DNA of 64,000 nt from Aurelia coerulea. Its lineage: Eukaryota > Cnidaria > Scyphozoa > Semaeostomeae > Ulmaridae. Below, piece after piece: positions 10,823 through 22,962 of this stretch. The position numbers were made by a program, and so were the translations under genes. Location of the stretch: positions 14,057,501 to 14,121,500 of the forward strand of contig CM076959.1 of NCBI GenBank assembly GCA_039566865.1, in the 5' to 3' direction. Numbering within the stretch: position 1 is the first letter of the stretch; each line of letters opens with the position of its first letter. The notes beneath the pieces were generated by a model. It was not told the origin of the DNA. It saw nothing but the letters and a program-made list of their open reading frames with translations, and did no database searches.

Positions 10823-10879
10823 TAATATTCAAATCTAAATTAAGATTTACCTGACTGAAATCGGCTACTCCATTCTGAA

Positions 10880-11330
10880 GTCATAAGGTGGGATTTCCTA
10901 TAAAAAACCCAAAATCATGAACAAATTTCCCTTACATTTCTGCCTTACAATAGCCTTACAGCAATTACTTGTGCATGCTTTAGCACATGCAATCCTCTCG
11001 ACACATCTTCCCTCTGGTATCAATAACCTATTCAGGGGGATTCCATTCTCCCAAGAGGACAAAATACATTTACATGTGAGTGTCGTCATTTTTAGATATG
11101 AAAATTTGCTCAATGTTTTCATTCATTTTTGCAGGTTTTTGGAAGGGGCTTTTGGCAGAAAATCACCCATATCCACAAGAAGGAATGGCCAATTGATGAT
11201 GATGCAAGGTAAATTATTGAGCCTAATTTAACATATTGGTAATAAAACAAGACAGTTTTCAATATTATTGCTTATTGATATTCATGGAGTCAGTGGCCTT
11301 CCAAACGGAGATTCTTTTTTCTGACTCACT
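10880..11330 (+). repeat. Exon-carrying dispersed repeat, copy 1
   Basis: About 450 bases, including intron-like flanks, recur with moderate divergence at about 28265-28760 and 63040-63530. All three hold the same order of landmarks: CCTTACAGCAAT, a GGGGGATTC(C/A)ATTCTCCC block, a TTTTTGCAG acceptor, the VFGRG exon, and a GTAAAT or GTGAAT donor. Only this copy keeps the exon frame open throughout. The copies may be duplications of a host gene segment or a mobile element that captured an exon. Confidence 0.7.
11135..11208 (+). CDS. Candidate internal exon (VFGRGFWQK...)
   Basis: A 74-base exon between a strong acceptor (ATTCATTTTTGCAG, ending 11134) and a GTAAAT donor. It encodes VFGRGFWQKITHIHKKEW followed by PIDDDA and two extra bases; those bases plus the first T of the exon at 14649 complete a serine codon. 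Copies at 28562 and 63345 have the same splice sites, but the last contains an in-frame TGA, so this copy is the best candidate for the functional exon. Protein family not recognised. It lies inside a dispersed repeat, which lowers confidence. Confidence 0.4.
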
Positions 11331-11541
11331 TGATAGTGCGCGGTGCTCATTTAGTAGCTGAATTACTACGCTTGTAGAAAGTATTTTTTATTTATTTTGC
11401 TAGGATACGCAGGTTGAGAGAAACTGGAGTTTAAACCTGGGAAGCTTTTTATGAGACACCTGTATTTCAAATAAAAGACTTTCATCAAAGAAACAATGAT
11501 TTGTTTCCTTGTTTCTGACAAAAGGAAGCTGCTGCTTGCTT

Positions 11542-11833
11542 GAAAATACAAGGCCATGTAATAGCCATGTACAAGCCTTGTAGTTATGGCCTTGTAACCT
11601 TGTTATAGCCTGGAATAGCCTTGCTGTAACCTTGTAAATGGCTTGAAAAATGCTAATTAGCCTTGTAGAAGCCTTGTGGAAACCTTGTGTTAGACTGGTT
11701 GCAGCTTGGAATCTTACTGATGCCTTGTAATTTTCTTCCAAGGTTAGTACAAGGTAACAAGGTCATAATCCCCTCTACAAGGTTAAAACTTGGCCTGTAC
11801 AAGGCCAAGTTTAGCCTTGTATTTTTGTACAGG
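11542..11833 (-). mobile_element. CAAGGCT-repeat MITE, copy 3
   Basis: Reverse orientation relative to copies 1 and 2. The CCTGTAC terminus is missing at the left end, which starts AAAATACAAGGCC; the right end TTTTTGTACAGG is intact. The open frames here arise from the repeat and recur in copy 4. Confidence 0.8.
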
Positions 11834-12193
11834 TTGCTTGAAATTGAGCAAGACATTTGTTCTGGTGCTGTAAAGACTAAATCCTTGCTTTTGTGAATTT
11901 ATTGCATTAATTTTTCCAATAAATTTGAGCCATCAAAACTACTATATTATTCAACACAACCTTTTTACTTTAATTTCAAGCTCTTGTTAATTGATAGAAT
12001 ATTCATGCTTGCATTTGTAAATAAAATTGACAGCTATCATTGCTTTAAATTTTCAGAATAAATTCAGTCTTTTAAGTCAACATTTTTACATTTTCAAACT
12101 GAATTTGCGTTTTTAGCCTATCTTTAATTCAATTAAATGTGTTTCATCACCAAGGAAAAATCCATCAACAAATAGGCATTTATGCTGAGGCTT

Positions 12194-12496
12194 CCTGTAC
12201 GAAAATACAAGGCCATGTAATAGCCATGTACAAGCCTTGTAGTTATGGCCTTGTAACCTTGTTATAGCCTGGAATAGCCTTGCTGTAACCTTGTAAATGG
12301 CTTGAAAAATGCTAATTAGCCTTGTAGAAGCCTTGTGGAAACCTTGTGTTAGACTAGTTGTAGCTTGGAATCTTACTGATAGCCTTGTGATTTTCTTCCA
12401 AGGCTAGTACAAGGTCATAACAAGGTCATAATCCCCTCTACAAGGCTAAAACTTGGCCTGTACAAGGCCAAGTTTAGCCTTGTATTTTTGTACAGG
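12194..12496 (-). mobile_element. CAAGGCT-repeat MITE, copy 4
   Basis: Full-length 303-base copy in reverse orientation, from CCTGTACGAAAATACAAGG to the complement CCTTGTATTTTTGTACAGG. It is nearly identical to copy 3, 360 bases away. The flanking dinucleotide is TT on both sides rather than TA. Confidence 0.85.
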
Positions 12497-12832
12497 TTGT
12501 AACGAAAATTAGTAATCTTATTCCATAAATTCTCACAAAGATTTTGTGCTTTTAAGCCTCTATTTTGATAGAATTCATATATTTTCTGAATGTAGAATTT
12601 TTTTAAAGAAAACAAACAGTTTTCATCAAACAAACAAACTACTTTATTTCAAAATAAAATTAGTAACTTTGATTGTCCAAAATATTCACAAGAAAATTCT
12701 TGCTTCTACAGCTCTATCATTCAATAACATCTATATTTTTTAAGTGAGGCATTTCATCCTCAAAAATATATAGGCTTGAAAAGGTATGAATTTTGCTGTG
12801 ACAAATTTAAGCATCATATGCTGCCTATTTTA

Positions 12833-13237
12833 GGGGCTGATTACATGGAGCGGGCTAGCCCGGTTAACCGAGATGAAGGTTTTCGCCTGTGATCCCGGGG
12901 TCAATAGAAGTTACAATGTTTCATATATTTTCGATTATATGACAAGCGGGCTGGCCAGGTTAGCCGAGATCCCGCCTGCTGCCTACCGGGCTAGCCTGGC
13001 AAAACGGGCTGAGAGGTGCACATTTTTCTCATGTAATCCATTTCAGACCGGGCTGGCCCGGCAAAGCAGGCTGAGAATTCTGCAACGCATGCGCTTTATG
13101 AACAGATTATACTATCATGGCGCCAAATATTTTACAGCCCAGGCCGGATTTGTCAATGTAATCGTTCAGATCATCTCAAGAATCTTAGGAGAGCCAGCCC
13201 GCTTAACCGGGCCAGCCCTTTCCATGTAATCAGGCCC
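12833..13237. mobile_element. PIF/Harbinger-type MITE, 405 bp, TTA duplication
   Basis: Ends GGGGCTGATTACATGGA and TCCATGTAATCAGGCCC are inverted, flanked by TTA on both sides (12830-12832, 13238-13240). The interior repeats GGGCTGGCC(A/C)GG-like words. Three-base TWA duplications with G-rich ends are typical of PIF/Harbinger. The 118-residue frame within is an accident of the GC-rich repeats. Confidence 0.85.
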
Positions 13238-13329
13238 TTAGTTTCAAATTCAAGGATAGATCTTGTGTTTCTTTGGTGGAATTCTGACATCTGAAAAAGA
13301 AAATATTGCTTTGAAAAATGAATACCTGG

Positions 13330-14640
13330 ATAATTCTTGGCAAGAAATATCAGCTTTCATGAAAATGTTAGCGATAAAATGATTTTATTTTGAAATGCAA
13401 AGGATAGGATCTACTTTTTTGTTAAAGGCTTCAATTTAAAATTAGAAACAAATCATAATGAAAGATATACCGTAAAAGCTGGAGGCTTATTTAATTCTGA
13501 ACACTGTTTAGTCCTTTTTGCACCACATTTTGCAGTTTAAACATACAATTTTACGAGTTAAATACATGAATTTGATAAAGTTTTATCTCAAAACACATCA
13601 AAATAAACATGCAAACTTATTTAGCTCAATAAATGGAGAATCTTTGGTAACCTCTGGAATTTCGATATAAGTGGGAGGGGGGCTTATGGTAACCTTAAAA
13701 GTACGATTGTGAAAATCTAGGCTATAAAAGCTGCTGATTTGTGTACAAATGCAAGAATGAATCTTCGTTTTTTGTTGAAGTCTTCAATTTAAAAAAGGAA
13801 TAAATTTTCAGCCTTAAGAGCATTATTTTATGTATGAAAATCTAAGCGATAAAAGCTGTTGATTTTATTTACAAATGCAAGAATAAATCTTTGTTTTTGT
13901 TAAAGTCTTCAATTTAAGAAAGAAATACCATACTTCTAGCCTTCAAAAGATGATTTTATGTGTGAAGATCCAAGCGATAAAAGCTGTTCATTTTACTTAT
14001 AGATGCAAGAATAAATCTTCATTTTTTGTTGAAGTCAATGATGTTTTTAAAGAGATGGCCTTGAAAGCACGACTTGTTTGAAAGCTGCTAATTTTGATTA
14101 AAAATACAAGCAGAAATATTTGTTTCTTTACGACAGGCTTACATTTAGAAAAGAGATGAATCCTGTTTAAAAATAGAGACATAAAGAACAAATATTTTTG
14201 AGAATGTGTACGATAAAATTTGCTATTTTTGGTTGCAAATGCCAACATTAATTTTTGTTTCTACGATAAATTCTTTCCTTAATAACGAAATAGATTTTGT
14301 TGATTTAAGCATAGGCTTAAAATGCATGAGTTTATCTTTTAAAATTCAAATAAGGAAGCTCTTGATTTTATTTACAAATGCAAACATAGATATTTGTTTC
14401 CTTGATTATGTCTTACATTAAAACTAAGATAGTGCTCGAAAGACCGAATTTAATATAAACAATGGAAGCTGCTAATTTTTGTTTCATTTATGGAATTTTG
14501 ACATTTAAAACAGAAATAGTTTTTAGAAGATTTTTCGAATAGCTAAATGGATGGTTCTTAGTAAGAGATATAAACTCAATGGTGCGAGTTTATTGTAAAC
14601 ATCTAAGTGATAAGAGTAATAATTTCATTCATTTTCCATT
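13330..14640 (+). repeat. Degenerate tandem array, unit about 120 bp
   Basis: A diverged unit recurs: (T)AAGCGATAAAAGCTG, GATTTTATTTACAAATGCAAGAATAAATCTT, TTGAAGTCTTCAATTTAAAA, then a short variable tail with GATTTTATGTGTGAA. Recognisable starts lie near 13370, 13725, 13845, 13970, 14090, 14210, 14345 and 14605. The array is interrupted at about 13471-13690 by an AAGCCCCC-family MITE. It lies wholly in the intron before the exon at 14649 and ends just upstream of that acceptor. Confidence 0.65.
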
Positions 14641-14648
14641 TTTTGCAG

Positions 14649-14787
14649 TTTCGTTGAACTGAGCAGCTACGAACTGAAGCATGAATTCAGCACATTGATG
14701 CAACAGAGCCTCACCAAAGGTTATGGCACAGATCTTGAATCAAGGCAAGAACGAACATATTTGAAAAAGACTGAAAGAGAAGACTGA
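14649..14787 (+). CDS. Candidate 3'-terminal exon of small gene
   Basis: The acceptor CCATTTTTTGCAG ends at 14648. After one leading base the frame reads 45 residues to TGA at 14785-14787, beginning FVELSSYELKHEFSTLMQQ and ending RTYLKKTERED. The composition is balanced and charged, unlike the AT-rich noise around it. AATAAA lies 222 bases downstream (15009-15014). Phase fits the exon at 11135-11208, giving a spliced 76-residue soluble protein with the start at 7563, although other upstream exons are possible. No known family recognised. Confidence 0.55.
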
Positions 14788-16035
14788 AATGTAAGACTTG
14801 AGTTTTACTGTTTTGTGAGCTTTAGCCAAGGACAGCTTATCCTACATGGAGCAGAACAGCCGAAATGAGGCTAAATCAAAAACTTGATGACCTTACTCGA
14901 ACCTGAGAGTTCACATTTGAAGACCCTCTTCATATTTGAGTGAATGAAATACCCTCGCTAGGAAAAGAATGTGGAAAATTTCCTCCATGTCTACTTTTCA
15001 TACTTTGAAATAAAGATTGTGGATGTTGTTGATGGCTTATTTTCCGATGGCTTTAGCTCATATCTTTGTGATTTTGATTAACAACATTCTTTGGACTGTC
15101 AAAAAGATGAACACTTGCTTAACTTATACCTAAAGTATACAAGAAGAAGCAGGGGTATTAACCACCCAGAGGGGCTCTCTTATTCGAAGCCATCAGAAGG
15201 CGCTTGTAGAAAAGATGAATTGTTGTACTCCGAATAGATACCACGATCTTGACCAGAAAGTACATAGTCACATCTATTTTTTGAAGTCCTTTCCAAAACT
15301 TTCATTATACCTATTTCGGAAATTCTAAAATGCTTGACCATTAAGACCAGCAGTATAAATGAAGCTTATAGACTGACAAAAGGCCCTGGGGACGAGGTTG
15401 GCTTATAGAAACAGAAATATTTTCATTATGATTCTTCATTCTTCAACCTGCAAATAATATGACAGACTTAGGACGGATCATGTAATTTAGGGCCAAAAAT
15501 TCATGGAGAAAAAATGAAACTCATAAAAGATTATGTCTCTCTGATGTCTTTTTATAAGAGAGCCCTCCGGTTAAACAAAAATATTAAAGGGACAAGAGAT
15601 TGGAAGGTAAAACTATAGCTTGCTCAGTTCAGACCAACCTCTGTCACGTTATATCATAATTTTTGGACAGCTGTGGGTGGTTCTTAATTCATTTTATGAA
15701 ATATTTGAAAAATGGTCCTAAAAACAGCATTTCCCAAAAGCTCTTCATTACATCACGCAGATAGGACAGGAAAAATCTTGGCGAGGACTTAAAGAGAGTA
15801 GAAAGACCAGCAGCCTTTGCCATCATTTGTTCCTGTTTTTGTGAATTTCGTACAGTCAGTTATTCTGGAAGTTGTGTAGAGCAAGTCGCTGCCATCGCGC
15901 AAAGCATGCTGGTCTCTTTATTCCCTTTAACATTACTTTCTTGGAACATTTTGATGAATTGAAATGTCTTTAAAAGATATTAAAATTATAATATAACAAA
16001 TAAATGATTTTAAATACCAAAAATAGGTGAGATGC

Positions 16036-16120
16036 TAAAAAACACGACGTTTCGAGCGTATACTCGTTATCAAGTTCTTCATAACGAGTTTGCGCTTGAA
16101 ACGTCGTGTTTTTTCACATC
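16036..16120. repeat. Penelope-type terminal hairpin, hammerhead-like
   Basis: A near-palindrome with two head-to-head copies of a motif ending CGAAACGTCGTG or TGAAACGTCGTG, each preceded by a CGAG(N)CTCG-like stem and a degenerate (T/C)TGATAA or CTTCATAA box. Sequences of this form occur in terminal repeats of Penelope-like elements, where they derive from hammerhead ribozymes (CUGANGA, stem II, GAAA). The core here deviates from consensus, so ribozyme activity is doubtful. Confidence 0.4.
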
Positions 16121-16309
16121 TCAGCTCTTTTTGGCACTTAAATCATTTATTCATTTCATTATCGTTGAAACCCACATAAAAGAACCCAGATTTATAAGAA
16201 CCTTAAGACTGAAATTAAATGATTACAACTTTTTAAACAAGAACCCACAAGGGGCTGAAATTTCTAAAGGTTCTTGTATAATAGTTTGATAGATGGTAGC
16301 TACTTTACT

Positions 16310-16422
16310 AGCCTGCGTGCAGACTTTACTTTCCACTGCGAAGGAGAGCCAAGGCAGATCTTGTAAACACAGATCCTCATAGACTCTCCTTCGCAGTGGA
16401 AAGTAAAGTCTGCACGCAGGCT
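16310..16422. mobile_element. Short hairpin MITE (GCCTGCGTGCAGAC termini)
   Basis: About 40-base perfect arms, GCCTGCGTGCAGACTTTACT to the complement, with a ~35-base loop. CTACTTTACT-like sequence flanks both sides. The complement of the same terminus recurs at about 57865 (GCACGCAGGCTAG). Non-coding. Confidence 0.75.
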
Positions 16423-16439
16423 ACTACTTTACTTGAAAA

Positions 16440-18270
16440 CTGAAAAATCATTCATGATATAAACTTTATCAAAAAAATATGTTGAAAAAAACTATTCAAT
16501 TCGTAGAAGGAATGCACTGGCATGTATAAAACACATTTGCACTGTACCAACTATATGCACCTTTTTAAGAACCTTACAGGCTGGACTTGAGTTTGCATCA
16601 ATTAATCAAGAACCTTATTCAGGCTGTCTCAAGAAAACAAAGCTTCTTTTATGCGGGTTTCTATTGTATGTTAGTTACTTTTTTATTTAATTCAAAGTAA
16701 ATTCTATTTCATTTAGTTTAATATTTTCCAAGATCAATCATACGACAATCATTACATTTTGATTATCTAATATTTTAGCAGTATCAAGGAAAATGATAGC
16801 ATTATTTAACTAAATTGATTTGTTGGATCAAAAAGTTAAAAAAGTTTTTAGTGAATTAAATTCATATAAAATACTGAATGCTGCAACATATGAGTTATAT
16901 GATAGTTTAGTTGATTAATGACTTTCATTATCATAATTAGTTTCAATGAAAATGATAAAATATCAATTCTCTAAATCTAGAATTTAGAAAAAAAATTATA
17001 ATGAATTTAATTCAATTATCTTATTTGTAGATTATCGTGAAAAGATTTATGGAAAATTTTGCTACGGAGATTTTAATTATAGAATTGTTGAGAAATAATT
17101 TTTGTAAAGACTTAAAAAGAAATGAGTTGTAAAAAGACCAAAACCTTGACTTCCTTGACTTTCTTGTAGTTAACCAAGCTAGGTTTTGTGAATAACATAT
17201 ACTTTAAAATTAAAAGGTCACTGATTATGTTGACGAAATAAAGGTAATTCAAACAAAATTCAGATTTAAATGATCTGTAGAAATCAATTTATCTTTGATA
17301 ATTTTGTTTCATTTTTGAGAACTGTATTTTGCAATTAAATTAATTCAAAATCCAAATCAAAATGAATCTTATCCTAAAGTTGGTTTCGTTAAATTCAAGC
17401 AATTTAAGATTTATCTAGGAAAAATAGATAGATATTTCAAAGATATGTTGATAAATTTAAGGTTCTGAACTAGATTTCTTAAAAATCAAAGCAAAATAGA
17501 AACGCATTATTTTGAAATATATTTCAAGTAGATATCTTTCATTACGAATATATAATATATTTTTATTTCAGACCATGAAAATTAAACAGCCGGCATCTTG
17601 AATCAAACTCATTAAAAATAAAGGAAACTTCCAAATTTTTAACTCGTTATTTTAATCAAATAGTATTTTATAAATTATTGAAAATATTATCATACTAAAA
17701 TAACAAATCATTATCTTAGAAATTAAAACGAAAAATATTAGAAAATTAGAATGCAGTCACACGTATTTTTCATAAGAAACTGAAATTTCGATCTAACACT
17801 GGAAAGTCTCATTCAATGTTAATGAAACTTTTTTAAGTTGGGGAGTTTCATAAAATTCTTGTCATAAAGTACAAGAAAAAGTGAAAATAAAGTGGAAGAA
17901 TGCCTCTGATTAAAAGCAAACCTTTCTTGAAAAAGTTTGTCCCAACAAAGAAGTTTCTCGCCTCAAAAACAGAGTTTCTTATGAAAAATATGTGCTTATT
18001 ATAAAGCAAAACGTAATTGTTCAATGAAATATATTGCATTCAAAATAATCAAATAAAATTTCGATTGCCCCCAAATCGTCATTAAATCATTAAATCTCAT
18101 CTCATTTATTTCTTATTTTAATTTTCTCTGCCCTACGGTAATTAGGGCATGTCCATCGCACAGCTTACAGCACCCCATATGGTATATTATTTGACAGGGG
18201 GCCGTTTGGTTTTGAACAGAGCTTTCATTAGTTTTACCATTCAGTAGCTAAATTTATGTACAAATCACAG
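16440..18270. other. Very AT-rich stretch, no gene seen
   Basis: Dominated by A/T with frequent TTTAATT and AAATTAA words. No exon with credible splice sites, no clear inverted repeat and no RNA gene were found. Confidence 0.6.
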
Positions 18271-18275
18271 CAGGG

Positions 18276-18346
18276 GTCGTAGCCCAGTTGCTAGGGAGCT
18301 CGGCAGAGGTCAGCAAGGTCAAAGGTTCGAGTATCGTACCGTCCAA
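18276..18346 (+). repeat. tRNA-like SINE head
   Basis: GGGGTCGTAGCCCAGTTGC resembles a tRNA 5' end with an A box, and GGTTCGAGTATC resembles a B box about 50 bases later; AT-rich DNA follows. The acceptor and T stems do not pair properly, so it is not a functional tRNA gene. Confidence 0.4.
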
Positions 18347-18982
18347 ACTTTTTGATTTTTAATTTATGTCTTATTTTATTTCTATTCTATTATTTATTGT
18401 TATAGTTTTATTTGCCTTTAGTAAAATTTAGATTTAATAAATTCACTTATTTCTCATTTATCATTTCTATTTAAAATTTTTATTTTATAGTTATTTGTTT
18501 TGATAAGATTTTATTCTAAAAAGGTTTAATTCGTAAAAGATTTAATTAAAAACCATACGGTTTTTTATTTGGCTCTGACCACTTTGCAATTTTGTTTTCA
18601 AATAAAATAAATCTAGGATGATAAAAGCCTGTGCTGTAAAAAGTTTCTTAGTGCTTATAAAACGGTTATATTTAGGTGCTTCGGTTTGAAAAATGCTTGT
18701 GAAAATTGTATGTTAATTCGTATTTATTCCCGTAGAAATCAAATTCTAATTCAGAGAATATTTATTTTGAAATTTAGCTGCGTTAATTTTTATCCAGATA
18801 AATTAGTTAATTTTGATCTATATTTACCTTGAAAAAGTTCATCTGTATTCCTTTTTAATTCGAATCTTCACCGATTTGGAATTAATTCAATTAATTCAAA
18901 ATTCGCGCACTTTACTGGATATAGGGTTACGTCACTCTGGTATCTAAATCAAGATTCACTACCAATTTTTACCTCTGACTGT

Positions 18983-19066
18983 CGTCGGTTCCTGGAGGTG
19001 TCGTGGTAGCACGCCTGTCTGCAAATTGCCCAGGAAGACTTGAGACTGTGTGTTCGAGTCCCACCA
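18983..19066 (+). repeat. tRNA-derived SINE head
   Basis: An A-box-like GTGGTAGCACGCC and a B box GTTCGAGTCCC lie at tRNA-like spacing, with CACCAC after the B box. The 3' side runs into the minisatellite-like region, not an acceptor stem. Best read as a SINE remnant. Confidence 0.45.
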
Positions 19067-19107
19067 CTGACGCATACTTGGTAATGATGCACAGGAAGTG
19101 CTGAACC

Positions 19108-19380
19108 TTGGATCTGTAATGGGTCCGGAATCCATCGATTCCATTGGAGTGGCATTACGGAAAGCCGCACCAGCCTGGTGGACCAAGGGGTACGCCAAAA
19201 ACGTGGACCAAGGGGTCCGCAAGCGTGGATCTGTAATGGGTTCGCGAACCTGGATCTGTAATGGGTCCATGACCGGGATCTGTGGTGGGTCCGATGCCTT
19301 GGGTAATGATGCACAAGTAAGGTTACGACGTGCAGAACCCGGATCTGTGATGGGTCCAAAAGCTGGAGTGGCTGTATGGA
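19108..19380 (+). repeat. GGATCTGTAATGGGTCC minisatellite-like repeat
   Basis: GGATCTGT(A/G)(A/G)TGGGT(C/T)C recurs five times at irregular spacings, and GGACCAAGGGG(T)C and AAAGCCGCACCAGC each occur twice. The region is GC-rich compared with its surroundings and open in several frames on both strands, which the internal repeats explain. I do not call a gene. Confidence 0.5.
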
Positions 19381-19611
19381 AAAGCCGCACCAGCAGGGTG
19401 GATCGAGAGATCTGTCCTTCCTGTACCGAGGTACAAGAGAAAAATTGGGGGAGTTTCTCCCCCAAGGAAAGTGGCGAAACTAGCAGGAGAGTATGCTCCG
19501 GCGAGAAAAACTGGGAAGGGGGCATTTGCACCTCCAGAAGAAAACAAGAAGGGGAGACAACAAAATTTTTTCCTTGAAAAATTTCATATAAAATAATTTT
19601 TTAAGTCCCCT

Positions 19612-19827
19612 CCAACCCCGCTGTGCCAAGCCCCAACGCCTACGAAGTGCTACAAGGTCCTGTCTGCGTTGCCGAGGTTGTGGAAGACTCTCGTCAGTCC
19701 ATTCCTTCTCCATCTTGTGTTGGTCATCTTTCACAGTCTGTGTTTCATTCTCAGAGGTAAGGGGATTTCTTATTTCTGTACTGTTATTATTACTAGTGTA
19801 TCATATGTCTCGATATTCCAGTTCGCA
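19612..19827 (+). repeat. Left arm of 215-bp inverted repeat
   Basis: Nearly identical, in inverted orientation, to 22748-22962. It contains the exon-like stretch KCYKVLSALPRLWKTLVSP (one frame) ending at a CAGAG|GTAAGG donor, so it could be a duplicated exon or the terminal repeat of a 3.35-kb element. A 50-residue frame at 19853-20002 (MEVAAKLSKARTENKC...) follows and looks coding-like, but it has no recognisable family. Confidence 0.7.
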
Positions 19828-20879
19828 TTTTTCTATCGTCGTTCTTATCTTAATGGAAGTGGCAGCTAAGTTGTCTAAAGCGCGAACAGAAAATAAATGC
19901 AACCAAAAACCTAAAACGATCTGCCACAATACTTTTCCAAAGAGAAGCCCTAAGGCATCCACTTCCTGCAGTATGCATCACACCAAACTTAGTGCCCCTT
20001 GACTACGATCAACCAGAAATAAAATGAAACACTGCGATATTAATTCTGATTCCAGGAGGTCTTACTCGGGTATAAGAAAATAAGATTGAAACGGTTTGGT
20101 AAAGACGACCAATAGGAACATTTTTTGCAATGATGGTAACCTATTTGGGACAGGAAACGTTGCACAACGATGAGAAGTGAGCAGTGCTGTAGGCCCGTAG
20201 GTCGGGATACCAAGTACTACATACCATACCAGTAACATGGCTAAAATGCCTTGTCTTCTTCTTGCCAGCTACCTTGGTAACCCGAACCAGTAAGGCCAGC
20301 ATTCACAACGTCTACGCGCCACCCATATTTCTCGTCCTTGCCCGGTACGGGCGAAACACACAGTGTAATTCGTTCGCCTGTCTAAAGCAAAAGCTACCTA
20401 GCTAGTGGAAAATCAAATGGCCTGAAAACCTACGCGAAGAACTCGACACGCAATGCACCAAGAAACAAAAATTTATGGTAAATAACATGAATAAATAACA
20501 TAGAAAGAACAACGATAACATATACGACAAGGGGAAAAAGGGGAAAGGGAGAAAAGGAGAGAGGTTGAAAGGTGAAAGGAAGTAAAAAGGCCTTTTTAAG
20601 AAATTGTCCCTCCCTGACCAATTTGGGGCAACTATGATGAGCTTTGGTAAAAATAAGCGCCATTTTGTCGCAGAAATTGAAATCAAAGCGATGTTCTGAA
20701 ACCAAGATTTGTTGATAGCAAAAGCCTGCTTGATTGTCTTTCCTTGTATAAAAATTGAGTATTTTGGATCTCTTTAGAGCAGTTCAACAAATATGCCCGG
20801 CAAATAAACAAGTGCATGCATAAATGCTTGTTGAGGGGAAATTGGTTGGAATGGGTAAAAATGAAACATAGGCCCATTT

Positions 20880-22372
20880 GAAGACTTTACCTTTTTTAAA
20901 TCTTGGGCAAAGAAAGTTTAAGTTCAAGGTTAAAGGTTGACCAATTCTGAATAAATCCGTTTGCTTTTTGCAAAAAATCGAGAATTAGCACAAATTTTTT
21001 GGATTGCTTTTTTGATGAACAGAAAAAGGGTTAAATTTTAATAAGCCCTTTTACCAAATAAACAATTTTTTGCGAAGACTTTAAAAGGCACACATGGAAT
21101 AAGTTGTAAAAAATTTTGCAAAATATGGAACAATTTTTGAAACTTTCTTGGAAAATACGAAACAGCGGAATGCAGTTTTGCAAAAAGGATAGAAAAGTGA
21201 GGAAATTTTAAGAATAAGAAAATGCAAACGACACAAAATGCAACAAATAAATATTAAAAAGAATTATGCTAAATAAAGCACATAAAATTTAGTTAAATTA
21301 AATAATTAGGAACAAACATTGAACATGAAATCAAGAAAATGGTAAATTCCCTTTTCAATTTATTTTATCTAGATTAATTAATATTTTTATCTAGCAATTA
21401 GAAAAATATCTATTAAATCTATTTTTAGGGAAACAATGCTATTTCTAATTCCGAAATAGAATGTTATTATTGTTAAATATAAGCTAGCTTAAATATAATT
21501 TATTAATTTTATTACAAATCTATAAAACTGAGTTGTAGAGTCATGATTTCGAACATCGCAAATTTTTAATATCTACGAATTTTAAACAAAATGTAAGATT
21601 AATATGAGATAATTCTTGATGTTCCTATCGATCGTTCTTGTTTTATTTTTTTTTTTTTTTTTTTAAGGATATTTTAAAGGATATTACAAAACTTTATCTT
21701 ACGATTAGACAATATCTGACTTAAAATGATATTTGAAAATTAAGTTGAAATCTGCAATCTGTTTTGAATTTTCTTGTAAATGAGGTATGATCTTAGCTCT
21801 TTTTGTTCCTGCTTTATATTTTAATATTTTGATTTATGTTGAACCTGTTCGACATTAAAAGTTATTTTATTTATTACACTATTTTAAGGATATTTTAAAG
21901 GATATTACAAAACTTTATCAAGAGAAGAGTATACGATTAGACAATATCTGACTTAAAATGATATTTGAAAATTAAGTTGAAATCTTGCAATCTGTTTTGA
22001 ATTTTCTTGTAAATGAGGTATGATCTTAGCTCTTTTTGTTCCTGCTTTATATTTTAATATTTTGATTTATGTTGAACCTGTTCGACATTAAAAGTTATTT
22101 TATTCATTACACTTGATTATATCCTGAAATTCATTCTTGTAGTTGAATTAGAATTGAATTAATCTATTGAAAGGCTTCTTATGAAAATTTAGGATAAATC
22201 GATATTGTGTGTAAATGTAAATAATTTTAGCAGCTTACCTTGAAATACTAAAATCAACAAACGTTAACAAGGACAAAACGAGGAGACTTTGCGAACATAA
22301 ACATCAAAACACATGACACCCTTCGCTACAAAAATAAATACATACATATGATAAAATTACGCTAAAGGTATA
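20880..22372. other. AT-rich stretch with a ~220-bp tandem duplication
   Basis: No genes seen. 21661-21880 is repeated immediately at 21882-22112, starting TTTTAAGGATATTTTAAAGG in both. The second copy differs mainly by a ~14-base insertion (AAGAGAAGAGTAT). A run of about 20 T lies just before the first copy. The near-identity suggests a recent event. Confidence 0.75.
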
Positions 22373-22747
22373 TTGAATGTCCAGTTGATAGGTTACCTCC
22401 CTACCTACAGCTTAAACAGTAGAGAGCACACCCGAACGTTACTCGCCACTGCAAAGTCGAAACAAGGCAAACGTTTACTCCGTATCCTCCACCGCCAGAG
22501 AAATTATAAAAACATAAAAAGATCTCGCCGTCAAAAACTCCTCGCACCCGACTAGAGAGCTGGACAGACAGAAATTGCTCCTTACAGCACTTCCCAGATC
22601 AGTCACCTTTCGGGGGGTGGTATGACCCCTGGCCTCACCTTAATATTGCAGTGTTTCAAAATACGTCTGGTTTGATCGCAGTAATGGAACCCAAAGTAAG
22701 ATGTGACCCATGTCTAACTAACCGCGATCGAGCCCAAATCGTCCAAG

Positions 22748-22962
22748 TGCGAACTGGAATATCGAGACATATGATACACTAGTAATAATAACAGTACAGA
22801 AATAAGAAATCCCCTTACCTTTGAGAATGAAACACAGACTGTGAAAGATGACCAACACAAGATGGAGAAGGAATGGACTGACGAGAGTCTTCCACAACCT
22901 CGGCAACGCAGACAGGACCTTGTAGCACTTCGTAGGCGTTGGGGCTGGCACAGCGGGGTTGG
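22748..22962 (-). repeat. Right arm of 215-bp inverted repeat
   Basis: Mirror copy of 19612-19827 with only a few substitutions. The intervening 2.9 kb is AT-rich and has no transposase-like frame. Confidence 0.7.

Noticed and set aside
12873..13229. 118-residue frame
   Set aside because: Lies wholly inside a PIF/Harbinger-type MITE and is built from its GGGCTGGCC repeats.
18276..18346. Functional tRNA gene
   Set aside because: A- and B-box-like words are present, but acceptor and T stems do not pair; treated as a SINE head.
18949..19577. Overlapping 136-, 190- and 159-residue frames on both strands
   Set aside because: Produced by a GC-rich minisatellite that lacks stops in several frames; no recognisable domain.
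22561..22735. Possible snRNA or 5S gene in the GC-richer patch
   Set aside because: No match to the U1, U2, U5, U6 or 5S landmarks I know.
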